A DNA stretch of 64,000 nucleotides from Bathymodiolus brooksi. Its lineage: Eukaryota; Mollusca; Bivalvia; Mytilida; Modiolidae. The position numbers and the translations under genes were made by a program. The notes below the pieces were generated by a model. It was not told where the DNA came from and made no database searches. It was given only the letters and a program-made list of their open reading frames with translations. The stretch spans positions 33,097,331 to 33,161,330 of the forward strand of contig OY804583.1 in assembly GCA_963680875.1 (NCBI GenBank), written 5' to 3'. Shown piece by piece: positions 25,001 through 36,075 of the stretch (position 1 is its first letter; each line of letters begins with the position of its first letter).

Positions 25001-25702
25001 ATCAAATCCTTTATCATTACCTCCAATCCCTCCAAAAAACAACAAAAGAATAATAAAAAACAACCAAATAATATTTGGGTGTATGGATGTTTCTCAATGA
25101 ATATACGTTTATATACACCATTTACACCAACAATAAAGTGTCGTCATCACAAAGATCAATGACACCCCTTAAGATTTAGATAACTCTAATGATAATTTTA
25201 TATAGAAACAAGAACACTTCAGAATCACTTTTTGTATGATTTAGAAGAAAATGTAACTTTTTAAAAGGAGATAATATTGTTCACACATATTATCAAATTA
25301 TATTAAATAAAGAAACTCATTTTTTTCAGAATTTTTTTTTTGCAAAAGGTTTTTGTCAGATATTTGAAAAAAAAAAAAAAATGTCTATCTATCGTCTCCA
25401 CCATTAATAATTTAGTTCGTGTCACACCAAACAAACAAATCGCTATCTTTATTTGTCATGTAAACAAACCGATTCATTTAACTGTGTATGATTCCAAACC
25501 ATATCTATCAGGTATTCTGAAGAATAAAGTACATTCTAACAACTTTTCATGCATTAAAACAATATATATATTGATATTCCTTTCCGATTGTTTATGAAAA
25601 GATTGGTTTATGTCAGAATACTTCACAAAAACCAATATTTTGCTTGGGATTACCTAAATATAAAATACAGTGGCCACTATCACGTAACTGTGTAATATGA
25701 TT
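25001..25702. other. AT-rich intergenic stretch downstream of the TRIM-like gene
   Basis: No gene or element supported. There is a long poly-A run near 25366-25380 whose length differs by one base between the duplicate copies. It lies 3' of the minus-strand TRIM-like gene; no clear AATAAA was found close to its stop. Twin at 53629-54331. Confidence 0.5.
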
Positions 25703-27629
25703 TCAATCAATTTCACACACCAGTACTTTACCAGTGTTATAGAACGTTAACATAAATCTGTTGTTATCATCTTTAAACCGTAAAACCCAAGGGTGGGCAG
25801 TTATCGTGGTGAAATCAGAAACTGGAATAATTCTTATACATTTACCATCAGAGGTCAACTGATGAATGTTATGTGAGCTTTGTCCTACGATGTAGATATT
25901 TCCGTCACAATCAGTATCATGGCTGTACGGCCAACTCAACCGTGCACTTTTGTATGTAAAGTTATTTCCTTTGGTAGAAACACACTTCACTGAAGACACA
26001 CTGTCCATATAAATAATGTCTCCTTTACAAGAAGATGAAGCCCAATCTAGGATTTAAGTTCTCTGATTTGTCTACCTGTTGTAGGATCGATCCATGATAT
26101 AGTACCGTTAAATACAGCAATGTACTCATCATCTACGTAAGAAATCCCCCACGCACTGACGTCTATGGTGAATATCCTACTTAATGTCAGCAGCTTTGGA
26201 TCTACTAAATAAACTTTCGTCGACGATGTAGCTACTGCTACTGTTAGATCATTTACTTTTGTAATATCAGTTGGGCGGTTGTCGATTTTCAGTTCTTTCT
26301 TTTGAACTCCTTGATCGTCATACATGACAATTTTATAATTGGCGTAATCTGTAATAATGACGTCTTCATTGTAGAATATTCCACTTAGAATCTGTTCTGA
26401 ACCAGATTTAGCTGTACCGACGTCAATTGTATATAACACTTTGAATTTTCCCGTTTGGAAATTCACTTTTTTCTTCTCCTCCTGATCAATAACAGAGTGT
26501 GGAATAGTTTCTGTTGTCTTAATATGGCCAATAGACGCCATGTTGTGTATCAAATCATCTGGTGTAAATGATACTGATATATCTTTCATTTCACGTAACA
26601 ACTTAGAAATGTCATCATCCATGCGTGGAACTTTCTCCAGAAGTTCATCACGATTAGCCAGAAATTGTATATCTGATCCTTTTGACAAGCAAGCCTCAAA
26701 CATGTCCCTCCAGTTATCAACAGAGCTTTTTAAACTGGATAATTCAGTGACGTCATCGTTTAATTTTAGACCAATCGTTTTCTTTGTGCTTGTCATTTCA
26801 TTACGTAGTTTGTCTTCAATTCCGTCCAGGTGTTTATTTACAGATTCGCGAAATTTGCTGATTTCGGCTAAAACTGCGTTCGTTTCTTCTTCAAAACGAC
26901 TAACGTTGTCTTTACGCGTTGTAATGATTTCACTTAACTTGACGCTCGTGTCCTTCAATTTTGTCAAGAGTTCTATTGCTTTACTGGATTCCTTTACCCC
27001 ATATACTGCTTTGTCTATAGTGACCACGTGTTCACATTTCCTATGGTGGACTGTAGCACACACGGTACAGCAAGACTTAGAGTGATCATTACAGTATATT
27101 TCTATTGTTTTTTTTCTGGGTGTTCAGTGCAGCCAACAACACCACTTATACAGGAATTAATATTACTTTCCTTTATATCCTTTATTGGTATCATCGAATG
27201 CTGTAATGTCACTTTCAACGACTTATGACAATTTTCACACGTTTTGCAGTACGCTTCCTCACATACAATACACCATGAAACTGCTTTATCTGATATACCG
27301 TTCCGTTCACATGAGTTACAGAGTTTCTCAGATTTGATGATAGCGTTTCTATTCAACAATGAAAGAACAAAATGATTTCCTGGTAATTGCTTGGACCATG
27401 TCTCTGGGTTTTCTTCCTTTTCCCCGAACGACACGAGTCGACGACATATCGGACATTTGAAACCTGTCGATTTATCCCCCTTTTCAGACGACGTGATGTA
27501 TGTATGAATGCACGTTTCACAGAACGTATGAAGACACGGTAAATATTTCGGCACTTTAAGCGTCTCAAGACATATAGTACATGTCAGTAGATCATCAACA
27601 GTTTTTTCAACACTTGTAGAAGTTGCCAT
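25703..27629 (-). pseudogene. TRIM-family RING/B-box protein gene with two frameshifts
   Basis: Intronless frame of about 642 codons in three pieces: 27629-27102, about 27100-26047 and 26052-25703. Piece 1 starts at ATG 27629. It has a C3HC4 RING (Cys17, Cys20, Cys32, His34, Cys37, Cys40, Cys59, Cys62), then a B-box 1 (Cys104, Cys107, Cys120, Cys123, Cys128, Cys131, His135, His144) and the start of a B-box 2 (CTEHPEKK). Piece 2 continues B-box 2 (YCNDHSKSCCTVC...HHRKCEHV), then a coiled coil of about 150 residues, then beta-propeller-like repeats that run into piece 3, which ends VLVCEID. The family are E3 ubiquitin ligases; the C-terminal propeller usually binds the target. The first break falls in an eight-base A run (27108-27115), the second near a three-base A run (26053-26055). 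Each equals one missing base, and both occur in both duplicate copies. Either this is a pseudogene or consensus errors preceded the duplication in the assembly. Confidence 0.85.
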
Positions 27630-28289
27630 TTTTGTTTTATCTTTATACTTCCGTGTAAGTGATAGTCAATACATATGTCTCTTTACTGTCACGTACACAT
27701 CTGTATTTCTTTAAAAACAAAAATGTATATGCTATACAGGTGTAGGTAAATATTGGGTCAGTTTCTTCAAATTAAATGATATTTTTTATTGTTTCCCTCA
27801 AACAAATGAAATAGAAGTCAAGGCTGTGGGTGAGGGAGGTGGGTGTGTGTGTATGTGGGGGGGGGGGGAGTAGTAACATGTTAGTAACAGGTCAACCTTA
27901 ATATATGTCAAGATTATAAAGTAAATGTGAAAATAATTTTTGATATACATTAATAGACGGAAGGACATGAAACGAGGGAGATAAGGAGAGTTAAACGTGG
28001 AAACATTTTTTGGAATAGGTATATATAGGTACTAAAATAGGTACAGGAAATTAATAGCATACAAATACTGATCATTGGACGCGAAACCATCAATATATAT
28101 ACCCCCCACCCAGAATAATTGGGAATATAATAGCATTTGAATATCAGTGATGAATTCATATATTAGATTAAAATATGAAATACACTCATATAGATCCATT
28201 TTGCGCCTTATCATGTTAACTCATAGCATAGAAGAATAAATCTAAGCCATACATATGTTAGCTGCATTTGAAGAAATATTACCTATTGA
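27630..28289. other. Upstream flank of the TRIM-like gene
   Basis: AT-rich with a GT/G tract (about 27835-27870) whose G run differs by one base between copies. No convincing TATA box or exon was identified. Open frames on the minus strand at 27950-28214 are short, overlapping and unlike known proteins. Twin at 56259-56919. Confidence 0.4.
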
Positions 28290-28298
28290 CATAGCATA

Positions 28299-28494
28299 GA
28301 ACTGCTTACCCTTCTGAGTTCACCCCCGGTTTTTTGTGGGGTTCGTGTTACTCGATCTTTAGTTTTATATGTATGTTTTGTTGATCGTTGTTTGTCCTTT
28401 TGTAATTTTTCTTTTGGCCGTTGTGTTGTCTGTTCTTCTATGATATACGGATTCTGATTACCACTTTGGTATCTTCGAACTCTTCATAGCATAA
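28299..28494 (+). mobile_element. 5'-truncated retroelement with 9-bp target duplication
   Basis: Begins gaactgcttaccc and ends atcttcgaactctt, corresponding to the last ~195 bp of the family seen at 24643-25000. It is flanked by catagcata at 28290-28298 and 28495-28503, a direct target-site duplication. That makes this the best-defined single insertion of the family. Twin at 56929-57124. Confidence 0.8.
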
Positions 28495-28503
28495 CAATTA
28501 TCA

Positions 28504-29679
28504 CCCATTGGTATTCTGAAGAGGACAATTTACCAGTCAGTCATGTATTTGAAAGTTTAAATAAGTCCGCCCACTCCATCCTCGTATCTATGCCTTTATA
28601 TAGAACATAACACCTCCCGTAAATGTAGACAGGATATGTAAAATAATATGAAAGAACGCGAACCGCCACGAAAACAACTTTGCATATTGAAATGAAAAGT
28701 ACACATTATTTGAAAATACCATTTCATATCATAATATTATATCATTTCTATATGAGCTTTATTTTGTTGAAGAGTACTCAAGACAGATGTCAGATCGCAC
28801 ATTTACAAATTGTAGAATGGTGAGAATTGCAGGCCAGCTTCACACTGGTGGATGTGGAGCGTTATTTTCTTGGTGTACGTGTTGCTCTGTTTGTGAAGTG
28901 GTCATGCAGCACAGTGTGAACACCAGAAGGATATATTATATCTAAGACCATTGGTATTTACTAAAGGTGAACAACATAAAAAGATTGTACAGATAGGCAA
29001 TATATTACTAAACAGTTCATTGTAGTATTTAATGTTCTTGAGAGTCAATGGCTTACCTCAAAATTTAAGTATATCAGAGAATGCTGACGCTTCTTCAAAA
29101 TGTTGTGGGTGACCTAAAGATTAAAGGATATAAGCGTATTTAAATATTTCCTCATAATATTGTAGTATTGTAGGAAACTTTTCTTTGACATCAGGGTTTT
29201 CATCTATAATGTGGAAAGATTTTGTATCAACTGGGGATTTAAATAAATGTTAGAAAAATGGACAATCCAGAGAAGCTGGCAACACAGGGCACATAGACGA
29301 AAAAACAGCAACAAAAACACATCACAACATGTGTTGGGCACCACTATACGTAAACAAAGACACATAACGTAATCTAGACATAATTATTATACTTTAAAAC
29401 TGGATCTTACTGGAAATGAAATAAAAACCATAATTTACGTCAAAGTAAAGGGTTGATGAGAGGCACATATGATGTATATATTAGAAAGACCTGGGTTCTT
29501 TTATTTTCCATTTTATTTTAAAGAGTTTTAGGCAATCTTGTGTATATTGCCACTGACACCTTTTAAGTGTAGCATTTTCACCAATTAAACTACATATAAT
29601 TATGTTGTTATAATTTATATATGTATGCTGGTACCAAACACGATTTCCATATCACATGATGTTCGTATCGTTTAAAAAT
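28504..29679. other. 1.2-kb stretch without a supported gene
   Basis: Both strands were read. The only remarkable stretch is 28815-28950, GC-richer than its surroundings, open in two plus frames for about 30-43 codons, with the inverted words ttcacactg and cagtgtgaa. No start, splice or homology argument decides a frame. Twin at 57134-58309. Confidence 0.5.
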
Positions 29680-32600
29680 AACACGACAGGTGTTACATGT
29701 CGAGCACGAACTGCTTTCTCCTACGGAGCATGTTGTTTAATCTTTAGTTTTAGCTTCCTTTTGGTCAATCTGAGTAGTGTTTTGTAGATAACTGTTTGAC
29801 CTTTTGACCTTTTACTTTTGAACATTGTATTGTTTGTTCTTCTTCGAATTACGAAGTTCTGATTACTCCTTTGGTATGTTCTGATTACTCATCTGGTATC
29901 TTCTGATTACTCCTTTGGTATCTTCTGATTACTCCTTTGGTGTCTTCTGATTACTCCTTTGGTAATTTCTGATTACTCCTTTAGTATCTTCAGATTACTC
30001 CTTTGGTATCTTCTGATTACTCCTTTGGTAACTTTTGATTACTCCTTTGGTATCTTCTGATTACTCCTTTGGTAACTTATGATTACTCCTTTGGTATCTT
30101 CTGATTACTCCTTTGGTATCTTCTGATTACTCCTTTGATATTTTCTGATTACTCCTTGGTATCTTCTGATTACTCCTTTGGTATCTTCTGATTACTCCTT
30201 TGATATCTTCTGATTACTCCTTTGGTATCTTCTGATTACTCCTTTGGTGTCTTCTGATTACTCCTTTGGTAATTTCTGATTACTCCTTGGTATCTTCTGA
30301 TTATTCCTTTGGTATCTTCTGATTACTCCTTTGGTAACTTATGATTACTCCTTTGGTATCTTCTGATTACTCCTTTGGTAACTTATGATTATTCCTTTGG
30401 TATCTTCTGATTACTCCTTTGGTAATTTCTGATTACTCCTTTAGTATCTTCTGATTACTCCTTTGGTATAATCTGATTACTCTTTTGGTAACTTCTGATA
30501 ACTCCTTTGGTATCTTCTGATTACTCCTTTGGTAACTTCTGATTACTCTGTTGGTATCTTCTGATTACTCCTTTGGTATCTTCTGATTACTCCTTTGGTA
30601 ACTTTTGATTACTCCTTTGATATCTTCTGATTACTCCTTTGGTATCTTCTGATTACTCCTTTGGTATCTTCTGATTACTCCTTTGATATCTTCTGAATAC
30701 TCCTTTGGTATCTTCTGATTACTCATTTGGCATCTTCTGAATACTCCTTCGGTATCTTCTGATTACTCTTTTGGTATATTCTGAATACTCCTTTGGTATC
30801 TTCTAATTACTCCTTTGGTAACTTCTGATTACTCCTTTGGTATCTTCTGATTACTCCTTTGGTATCTTCTGATTACTCCATTGGTATCTTCTTATTACTC
30901 CTGTAGTAACCTCTGATTACTCCTTTGGTATCTTCTGATTACTACTTTGGTAACTTCTGATTACTCCTTTGGTATCTTTTGATTACTCCTTTGGTATCTT
31001 ATGATTATTCCTTTGGTATCTTCTGATTACTCCTTTGGTATCTTCTTATTACTCCTGTAGTAACCTCTGATTACTCCTTTGGTATTTTCTGATTACTCCT
31101 TTGGTATCTTCTGATTACTCCTTTGGTAACTTCTGATTACTCCTTTGGCGTCTTCTGATTACTCCTTTGGTAACTTCTGATTACTCCTTCGGTTTCTTCT
31201 GATTACTCCTTTGGTATCTATTGATTACTCATTTGGTAACGTCTGATTACTCCTTTGGTATCTTCTGATTACTCATTTGATATCTTCTGATTACTCCTTA
31301 GGTAACTTCTGATTACTCCTTTGGTATTTTCTAATTACTCCTTTGGTATCTTCTGAATACTCCTTTGGTATCTTCCAGTTACTCATTTGGCATCTTCTGA
31401 ATACACCGTTGGTATCTTCTGATTACTCCTTTGGTATCTTCTGATTACTCCTTTGGTAACTTATGATTACTCCTTTGGTATCTTCTGATTACTCCTTTGG
31501 TATCTTCTGATTACTCCTTTGATATTTTCTGATTACTCCTTGGTATCTTCTGATTACTCCTTTGGTATCTTCTGATTACTCCTTTGGTATCTTCTGATTA
31601 CTCCTTTGATATCTTCTGATTACTCCTTTGGTATCTTCTGATTACTCCTTTGGTGTCTTCTGATTACTCCTTTGGTAATTTCTGATTACTCCTTGGTATC
31701 TTCTGATTATTCCTTTGGTATCTTCTGATTACTCCTTTGGTAACTTCTGATTACTCCTTTGGTATCTTCTGATTACTCCTTTGGTAACTTATGATTATTC
31801 CTTTGGTATCTTCTGATTACTCCTTTGGTAATTTCTGATTACTCCTTTAGTATCTTCTGATTACTCCTTTGGTATAATCTGATTACTCTTTTGGTAACTT
31901 CTGATAACTCCTTTGGTATCTTCTGATTACTCCTTTGGTAACTTCTGATTACTCTGTTGGTATCTTCTGATTACTCCTTTGGTATCTTCTGATTACTCCT
32001 TTGGTAACTTTTGATTACTCCTTTGATATCTTCTGATTACTCCTTTGGTATCTTCTGATTACTCCTTTGGTAACTTCTGATTACTCCTTTGGTATCTTCT
32101 GATTACTCCTTTGATAGCTTCTGATTACTCCTTTGGTATCTTCTGATTACTCCTTTGGTATCTTCTGATTACTCCTTTGATATCTTCTGAATACTCCTTT
32201 GGTATCTTCTGATTACTCCTTTGGCATCTTCTGAATACTCCTTCGGTATCTTCTGATTACTCTTTTGGTATATTCTGAATACTCCTTTGGTATCTTCTAA
32301 TTACTCCTTTGGTAACTTCTGATTACTCCTTTGGTATCTTCTGATTACTCCTTTGGTATCTTCTGATTACTCCATTGGTATCTTCTTATTACTCCTGTAG
32401 TAACCTCTCATTACTCCTTTGGTATCTTCTGATTACTACTTTGGTAACTTCTGATTACTCCTTTGGTATCTTTTGATTACTCCTTTGGTATCTTATGATT
32501 ATTCCTTTGGTATCTTCTGATTACTCCTTTGGTATCTTCTTATTACTCCTGTAGTAACCTCTGATTACTCCTTTGGTATTTTCTGATTACTCCTTTGGTA

Positions 32601-33512
32601 TCTTCTGATTACTCCTTTGGTAACTTCTTATTACTCCTTTGGCGTCTTCTGATTACTCCTTTGGTAACTTCTGATTACTCCTTCGGTTTCTTCTGATTAC
32701 TCCTTTGGTATCTTCTGATTACTCCTTTGATATCTTCTGAATACTCCTTTGGTATCTTCTGATTACTCCTTTGGCATCTTCTGAATACTCCTTCGGTATC
32801 TTCTGATTACTCTTTTGGTATATTCTGAATACTCCTTTGGTATCTTCTAATTACTCCTTTGGTAACTTCTGATTACTCCTTTGGTATCTTCTGATTACTC
32901 CTTTGGTATCTTCTGATTACTCCATTGGTATCTTCTTATTACTCCTGTAGTAACCTCTCATTACTCCTTTGGTATCTTCTGATTACTACTTTGGTAACTT
33001 CTGATTACTCCTTTGGTATCTTTTGATTACTCCTTTGGTATCTTATGATTATTCCTTTGGTATCTTCTGATTACTCCTTTGGTATCTTCTTATTACTCCT
33101 GTAGTAACCTCTGATTACTCCTTTGGTATTTTCTGATTACTCCTTTGGTATCTTCTGATTACTCCTTTGGTAACTTCTTATTACTCCTTTGGCGTCTTCT
33201 GATTACTCCTTTGGTAACTTCTGATTACTCCTTCGGTTTCTTCTGATTACTCCTTTGGTATCTATTGATTACTCATTTGGTAACGTCTGATTACTCCTTT
33301 GGTATCTTCTGATTACTCATTTGATATCTTCTGATTACTCCTTAGGTAACTTCTGATTACTCCTTTGGTATCTTCCAGTTACTCATTTGGCATCTTCTGA
33401 ATACACCGTTGGTATCTTCTGATTACTCCTTCTTCTGAATACTCCTTTGGTATCTTCTAATAACTCCTTTGGTATCTTCTGATTACTCCTTTGGTATCTT
33501 CAAACTTTTCTT
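29680..33512 (+). mobile_element. Retroelement 3' end with internal satellite expansion
   Basis: The left part (29680-29856) matches the family 3' UTR (aacacgacaggtg, ctacggagcatg, ttgtttgttcttcttcg). The right end (33501-33512, caaacttttctt) is the family terminus. Between them, the near-terminal word tctgattacccctttggtat, single in other copies, has become a 3.6-kb tandem array. The array is therefore an internal expansion of one retroelement copy. Twin at 58310-62142. Confidence 0.75.
29857..33500 (+). repeat. 22-bp tandem array, about 165 units
   Basis: The unit contains ctgattactcctttggtatc. Common variants are ggtaac for ggtatc, ctgaatactcc for ctgattactcc, and occasional 21-bp units with ccttgg. 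Larger blocks recur: a 25-unit block repeats at exactly 550 bp (32181 and 32731), and another block recurs about 1.38 kb apart (30074 and 31458). No coding potential. Twin at 58487-62130. Confidence 0.95.
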
Positions 33513-33540
33513 CTTACTGAATTGTTCCCAAGATTTGCAT

Positions 33541-33897
33541 TGCATAGAGTAAGTGAGTGAGTGATATGTATTTTAATGCCAACTCTACAATTTTGTAGCG
33601 AGAACAAGTTAATTTTCAATGAGATGATGATGGGATCCGCTTTGTACTAGACCAACACGTTTGGTTGGATTTTAATAGTGCTAGCTCATTGAAACGGTCC
33701 GCAGATAGACATGTTTTCCCACTAGGACACATTAGCCTGATCCCGGGCCAACCAGTTGTTGGGTTTCTCCTTAATGCTGCGTGCTTAGCGAAGATGCAAC
33801 ACTACCAATTCTATAATCTTTGGTTTGACACGATCGGGGCTCGAAGACACGATCTACCAAATACGAGGCGAGCACGCTAACCAATACACCACCGATG
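33541..33897 (-). mobile_element. tRNA-derived SINE, full length, (ACTC)n tail
   Basis: Read on the minus strand, the head begins near 33897 with ggtggtgtattggttagcg (A-box region) and continues to tcttcgagccccg (B-box region). A unique body follows, and a tail with atcactcactcactt ends near 33541. The same body recurs at 35458-35800. The short plus-strand open frame across it is incidental. A target duplication was not identified. Twin at 62171-62527. Confidence 0.75.
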
Positions 33898-33945
33898 CTA
33901 TTTTTCATTGAATTGACATATAAATTTCATATTTTAAGACGAGTT

Positions 33946-34135
33946 TGAAGGTACCAAAGGGGTAATAAAAATCCGTATATCGAAGAGGAACAGACAACAC
34001 AATGGCCAAAAGAAAAAGTACAAAAGGACAAACAACGATCTACAAAACATACGTATAACACTAAAGACCGAGTAACACGAACATAAAAAGCGGGCGTGAA
34101 CTCAGGTGCTCCGGAAGAGTGAGCAGTTCCTGATG
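33946..34135 (-). mobile_element. Inverted 5'-truncated retroelement 3' end
   Basis: The reverse complement carries ccggagcacctgagttcac, tcgtgttactcggtcttta, a ttgtgttgtctgttc word and the end accttcaaactcgtctt. It is the same family as 24643-25000 in the opposite orientation. Twin at 62576-62765. Confidence 0.75.
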
Positions 34136-34425
34136 ATGTTTTGCTTTCTCTAGACGAAAATCAAAATAATCCGTAGATGGTAATATTATATATTAAATAA
34201 GAATATTATAGCACTACCCCTTGTTTGCTCCTTTTGGTATTTTCTGTCGACAGGAAGTGAACTGCTTTGGAAACTGGAAATCATCCATATTTATGTATAC
34301 GATTGTATGCAGCAAGCATGCAACAGGTCTAATTTACATGGTGATACGCTTGCAGCACATATGCCTCAAGCATGCAGCAACTTCCATGTCATATTTGAAG
34401 GTAGTTGTCATATGTTTGATCAATC
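34136..34425. other. Spacer with repeated gcagcaagcatgca words
   Basis: Contains several related words around gcatgcagcaa (34308-34380). No gene seen; the plus-strand open frames here overlap each other and run into retroelement sequence. Twin at 62766-63055. Confidence 0.4.
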
Positions 34426-34553
34426 ATTTGCTTTATGTGTAGTGTTTTGTAGAGCGTTGTTTGTCCTTTTTGTACTTTTTATTGTGGCCTCCATTGTGTT
34501 GTCTGTTCTTCGATATACGGATCTGATTATCGCTTTGGTAACTTCATACTTTT
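34426..34553 (+). mobile_element. Short retroelement 3' end fragment
   Basis: About 128 bp beginning tttgctttatgtgtag and ending ggtaacttcatactttt, matching the last part of the family seen at 24643-25000. Twin at 63056-63183. Confidence 0.7.
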
Positions 34554-34641
34554 ATCAATATTTACAAGAAATCTATATTTTCATCAACAGCTACACTTTT
34601 CATCTATTCCTTATTAACCCTTAATTTGAAATAGATAACAT

Positions 34642-34647
34642 TTTATT
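34642..34647 (-). terminator. Poly(A) signal of the collagen-like gene
   Basis: AATAAA on the minus strand, 113 nt after the TGA of the last exon (34761-34763). Position and spacing fit a cleavage signal. Twin at 63272-63277. Confidence 0.6.
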
Positions 34648-34760
34648 TGACTTGATTTGAAAATGTAATAAAAATATATCTCACACACTTATATGTACAT
34701 TTTTTAATTCAATGTTTTGGATCGACATTATACATATTACACAGAACTGAATTCCAGTGA

Positions 34761-34843
34761 TCATATGCATACAAAGCTACTGCCCCCGAGCGTGCAAGTA
34801 GTACCCGGGGGACAAGAATTACCTGCACACGGATCTGATGAAC
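34761..34843 (-). CDS. Last exon of a collagen-like gene, Cys-rich C-terminus
   Basis: The exon starts after a good acceptor (tgtttatttcag) in phase 1, matching the phase-1 donor of the collagen exon at 36076. Joined, the protein runs from Gly-X-Y repeats into GSSDPCAGNSCPPGTTC, then ends FVCI and TGA at 34761-34763. The cysteine spacing C-x4-C-x5-C-x8-C equals the first four cysteines of an EGF-like domain. The stop falls exactly where the fifth cysteine's codon would be expected, so this may be a shortened EGF domain, or the similarity may be superficial. Codons after the stop do not continue an EGF pattern. The product is probably secreted. Twin at 63391-63473. Confidence 0.6.
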
Positions 34844-34931
34844 CTGAAATAAACAATACAATTACATTTTATTTCTATTTTGAAAAGATATTAATATTTA
34901 GTCATTAATTTACAATTTCGCTATATTAGGA

Positions 34932-35216
34932 TGTTATCATATGGTTTGTTTGTTTGTTTACTTGATGGTGTTTAACGCCACTTTCAACAATATTTCAGTT
35001 ATATCGTAGCGGTCAGCTTTATTGGTTGAAGAAACCGGAGTACCCGGAGAAAACCACCGACTGTAATTCACTGACAAACTTTATCACATAATGTTGCATC
35101 GAGTACAACTCGCCCTGATCGAGATTCGATCTGACAACATCAGTAGTGATAGACACTGAATGCATAGGTAGTTGTAAATCCAACTGTCATACGATCATGG
35201 CCACAACGATCCCCGT
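34932..35216 (-). mobile_element. tRNA-derived SINE, bivalve type, (AAAC)n tail
   Basis: On the minus strand the head has a tRNA-like A/B-box region (cagatcgaatctcg as a decayed B box). The central/tail part reads ggtggttttctccgggtac, then gaaatattgttgaaagtggc, then gttaaacacc, and an (AAAC)n tail follows. I know this tail motif as very common in bivalve DNA (V-SINE-like families such as RUDI; exact family not verified). A 10-bp duplication, tatattagga, flanks it at 34922-34931 and 35217-35226. It lies in the last intron of the collagen-like gene. Twin at 63562-63846. Confidence 0.8.
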
Positions 35217-35234
35217 TATATTAGGAGCTTATTA

Positions 35235-35350
35235 TATGTCAATTTTCATATCGCATCCATATCAACCCGAGACGACCATATTAGTCGATGGTATGAGGGC
35301 TAACATCGTCGTGTCGAGTTGATATGGGGCGTGATATGAAAATTGACATA
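35235..35350. mobile_element. Palindromic MITE, 116 bp, TTA target duplication
   Basis: The ends are perfect 18-bp inverted repeats (tatgtcaattttcatatc). The complementarity continues with mismatches to about 45 bp per arm, leaving a loop of about 30 bp. TTA flanks both ends (35232-35234 and 35351-35353). The element is nearly one long hairpin with no coding capacity. Twin at 63865-63980. Confidence 0.75.
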
Positions 35351-35457
35351 TTATATTCTATTAATCAAAAACTGTCAATTCCATTGAAATACATAAAAAG
35401 GCTTAATAATTTTGATGGAATTTGTCTCGTATTACATACTAATAAATAGCGAAAATA

Positions 35458-35800
35458 TTGAGTGAGTGATTGTTGCTTACCACAAACTCAGCAATTTTTC
35501 AGCAATACCATAATGAGAACAAGTTGATTTTCAAGGAGATGATAATGAGATCCGCTTTGTATTAGACCATTACGCTTAGTTGTATTTTTATAGTGCTAGC
35601 CCATTGACACAACAGTGCGCGGATAGACATGTTGCCCCACTCGCACACATTATCCTGATTCCGACCCAACCAGTCTTTGTTTTTTTCCTTAATGCTGCGT
35701 GTTTGGCGAAGAAGTAACAAATACCATTTCCATAGTCTAAGGCTTACGCGACCGGGGCTCGAACTTACGAACAATACATATATCAGTCGGATTCACGAAG
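35458..35800 (-). mobile_element. Second copy of the (ACTC)n-tailed SINE
   Basis: Shares the body of 33541-33897 (gagatgataatgagatccgc, ttaatgctgcgtg, cgaccggggctcgaac). The B box on the minus strand, gttcgagcccc, is well preserved near 35755. The tail gagtgagtgatt is at the left end. It lies in the collagen intron. Its twin lies beyond the window. Confidence 0.7.
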
Positions 35801-36075
35801 AGAACAAGTTCCATAATATAGAGAAAAAAACTGTCAGTTGATCCACGGTTGATCAGTTGAGCGTATTGAAATGTGATCAGTTCGTAAATTAGAGACCGTG
35901 AGGAATATGTGAAAATATTGCTTTAACGTCTTTGGTAGCATATTACATATAGTGTTTGTACATGATTAAACAAATAGGAGAACAAAAAGTGAGTGCTAAA
36001 ATATAACAACAATATAATTGAACAAGAATCAAGCCATATAATCAATTCAATTAATTTTAATTCAATTCCTTTTAC
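35801..36075 (-). other. Intron remainder of the collagen-like gene
   Basis: AT-rich, with a short imperfect repeat of gttgatca words near 35836-35860. No further exon seen. The intron as a whole spans 34844-36075 on the minus strand. Confidence 0.5.

Noticed and set aside
26540..27085. 181-codon plus-strand frame opposite the TRIM-like gene
   Set aside because: It is antisense to the coiled-coil coding region, whose minus-strand reading is clearly the family frame; the plus frame is a shadow.
28815..28950. Short open frames in a GC-richer stretch as an exon
   Set aside because: Two plus frames are open for similar lengths and neither has convincing splice sites or recognisable similarity.
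17983..33500. CRISPR array
   Set aside because: The 33-bp and 22-bp repeats are contiguous with no unique spacers, there are no cas genes, and the DNA is eukaryotic.
33665..33880. 71-codon plus-strand frame
   Set aside because: It lies entirely within a minus-strand SINE.
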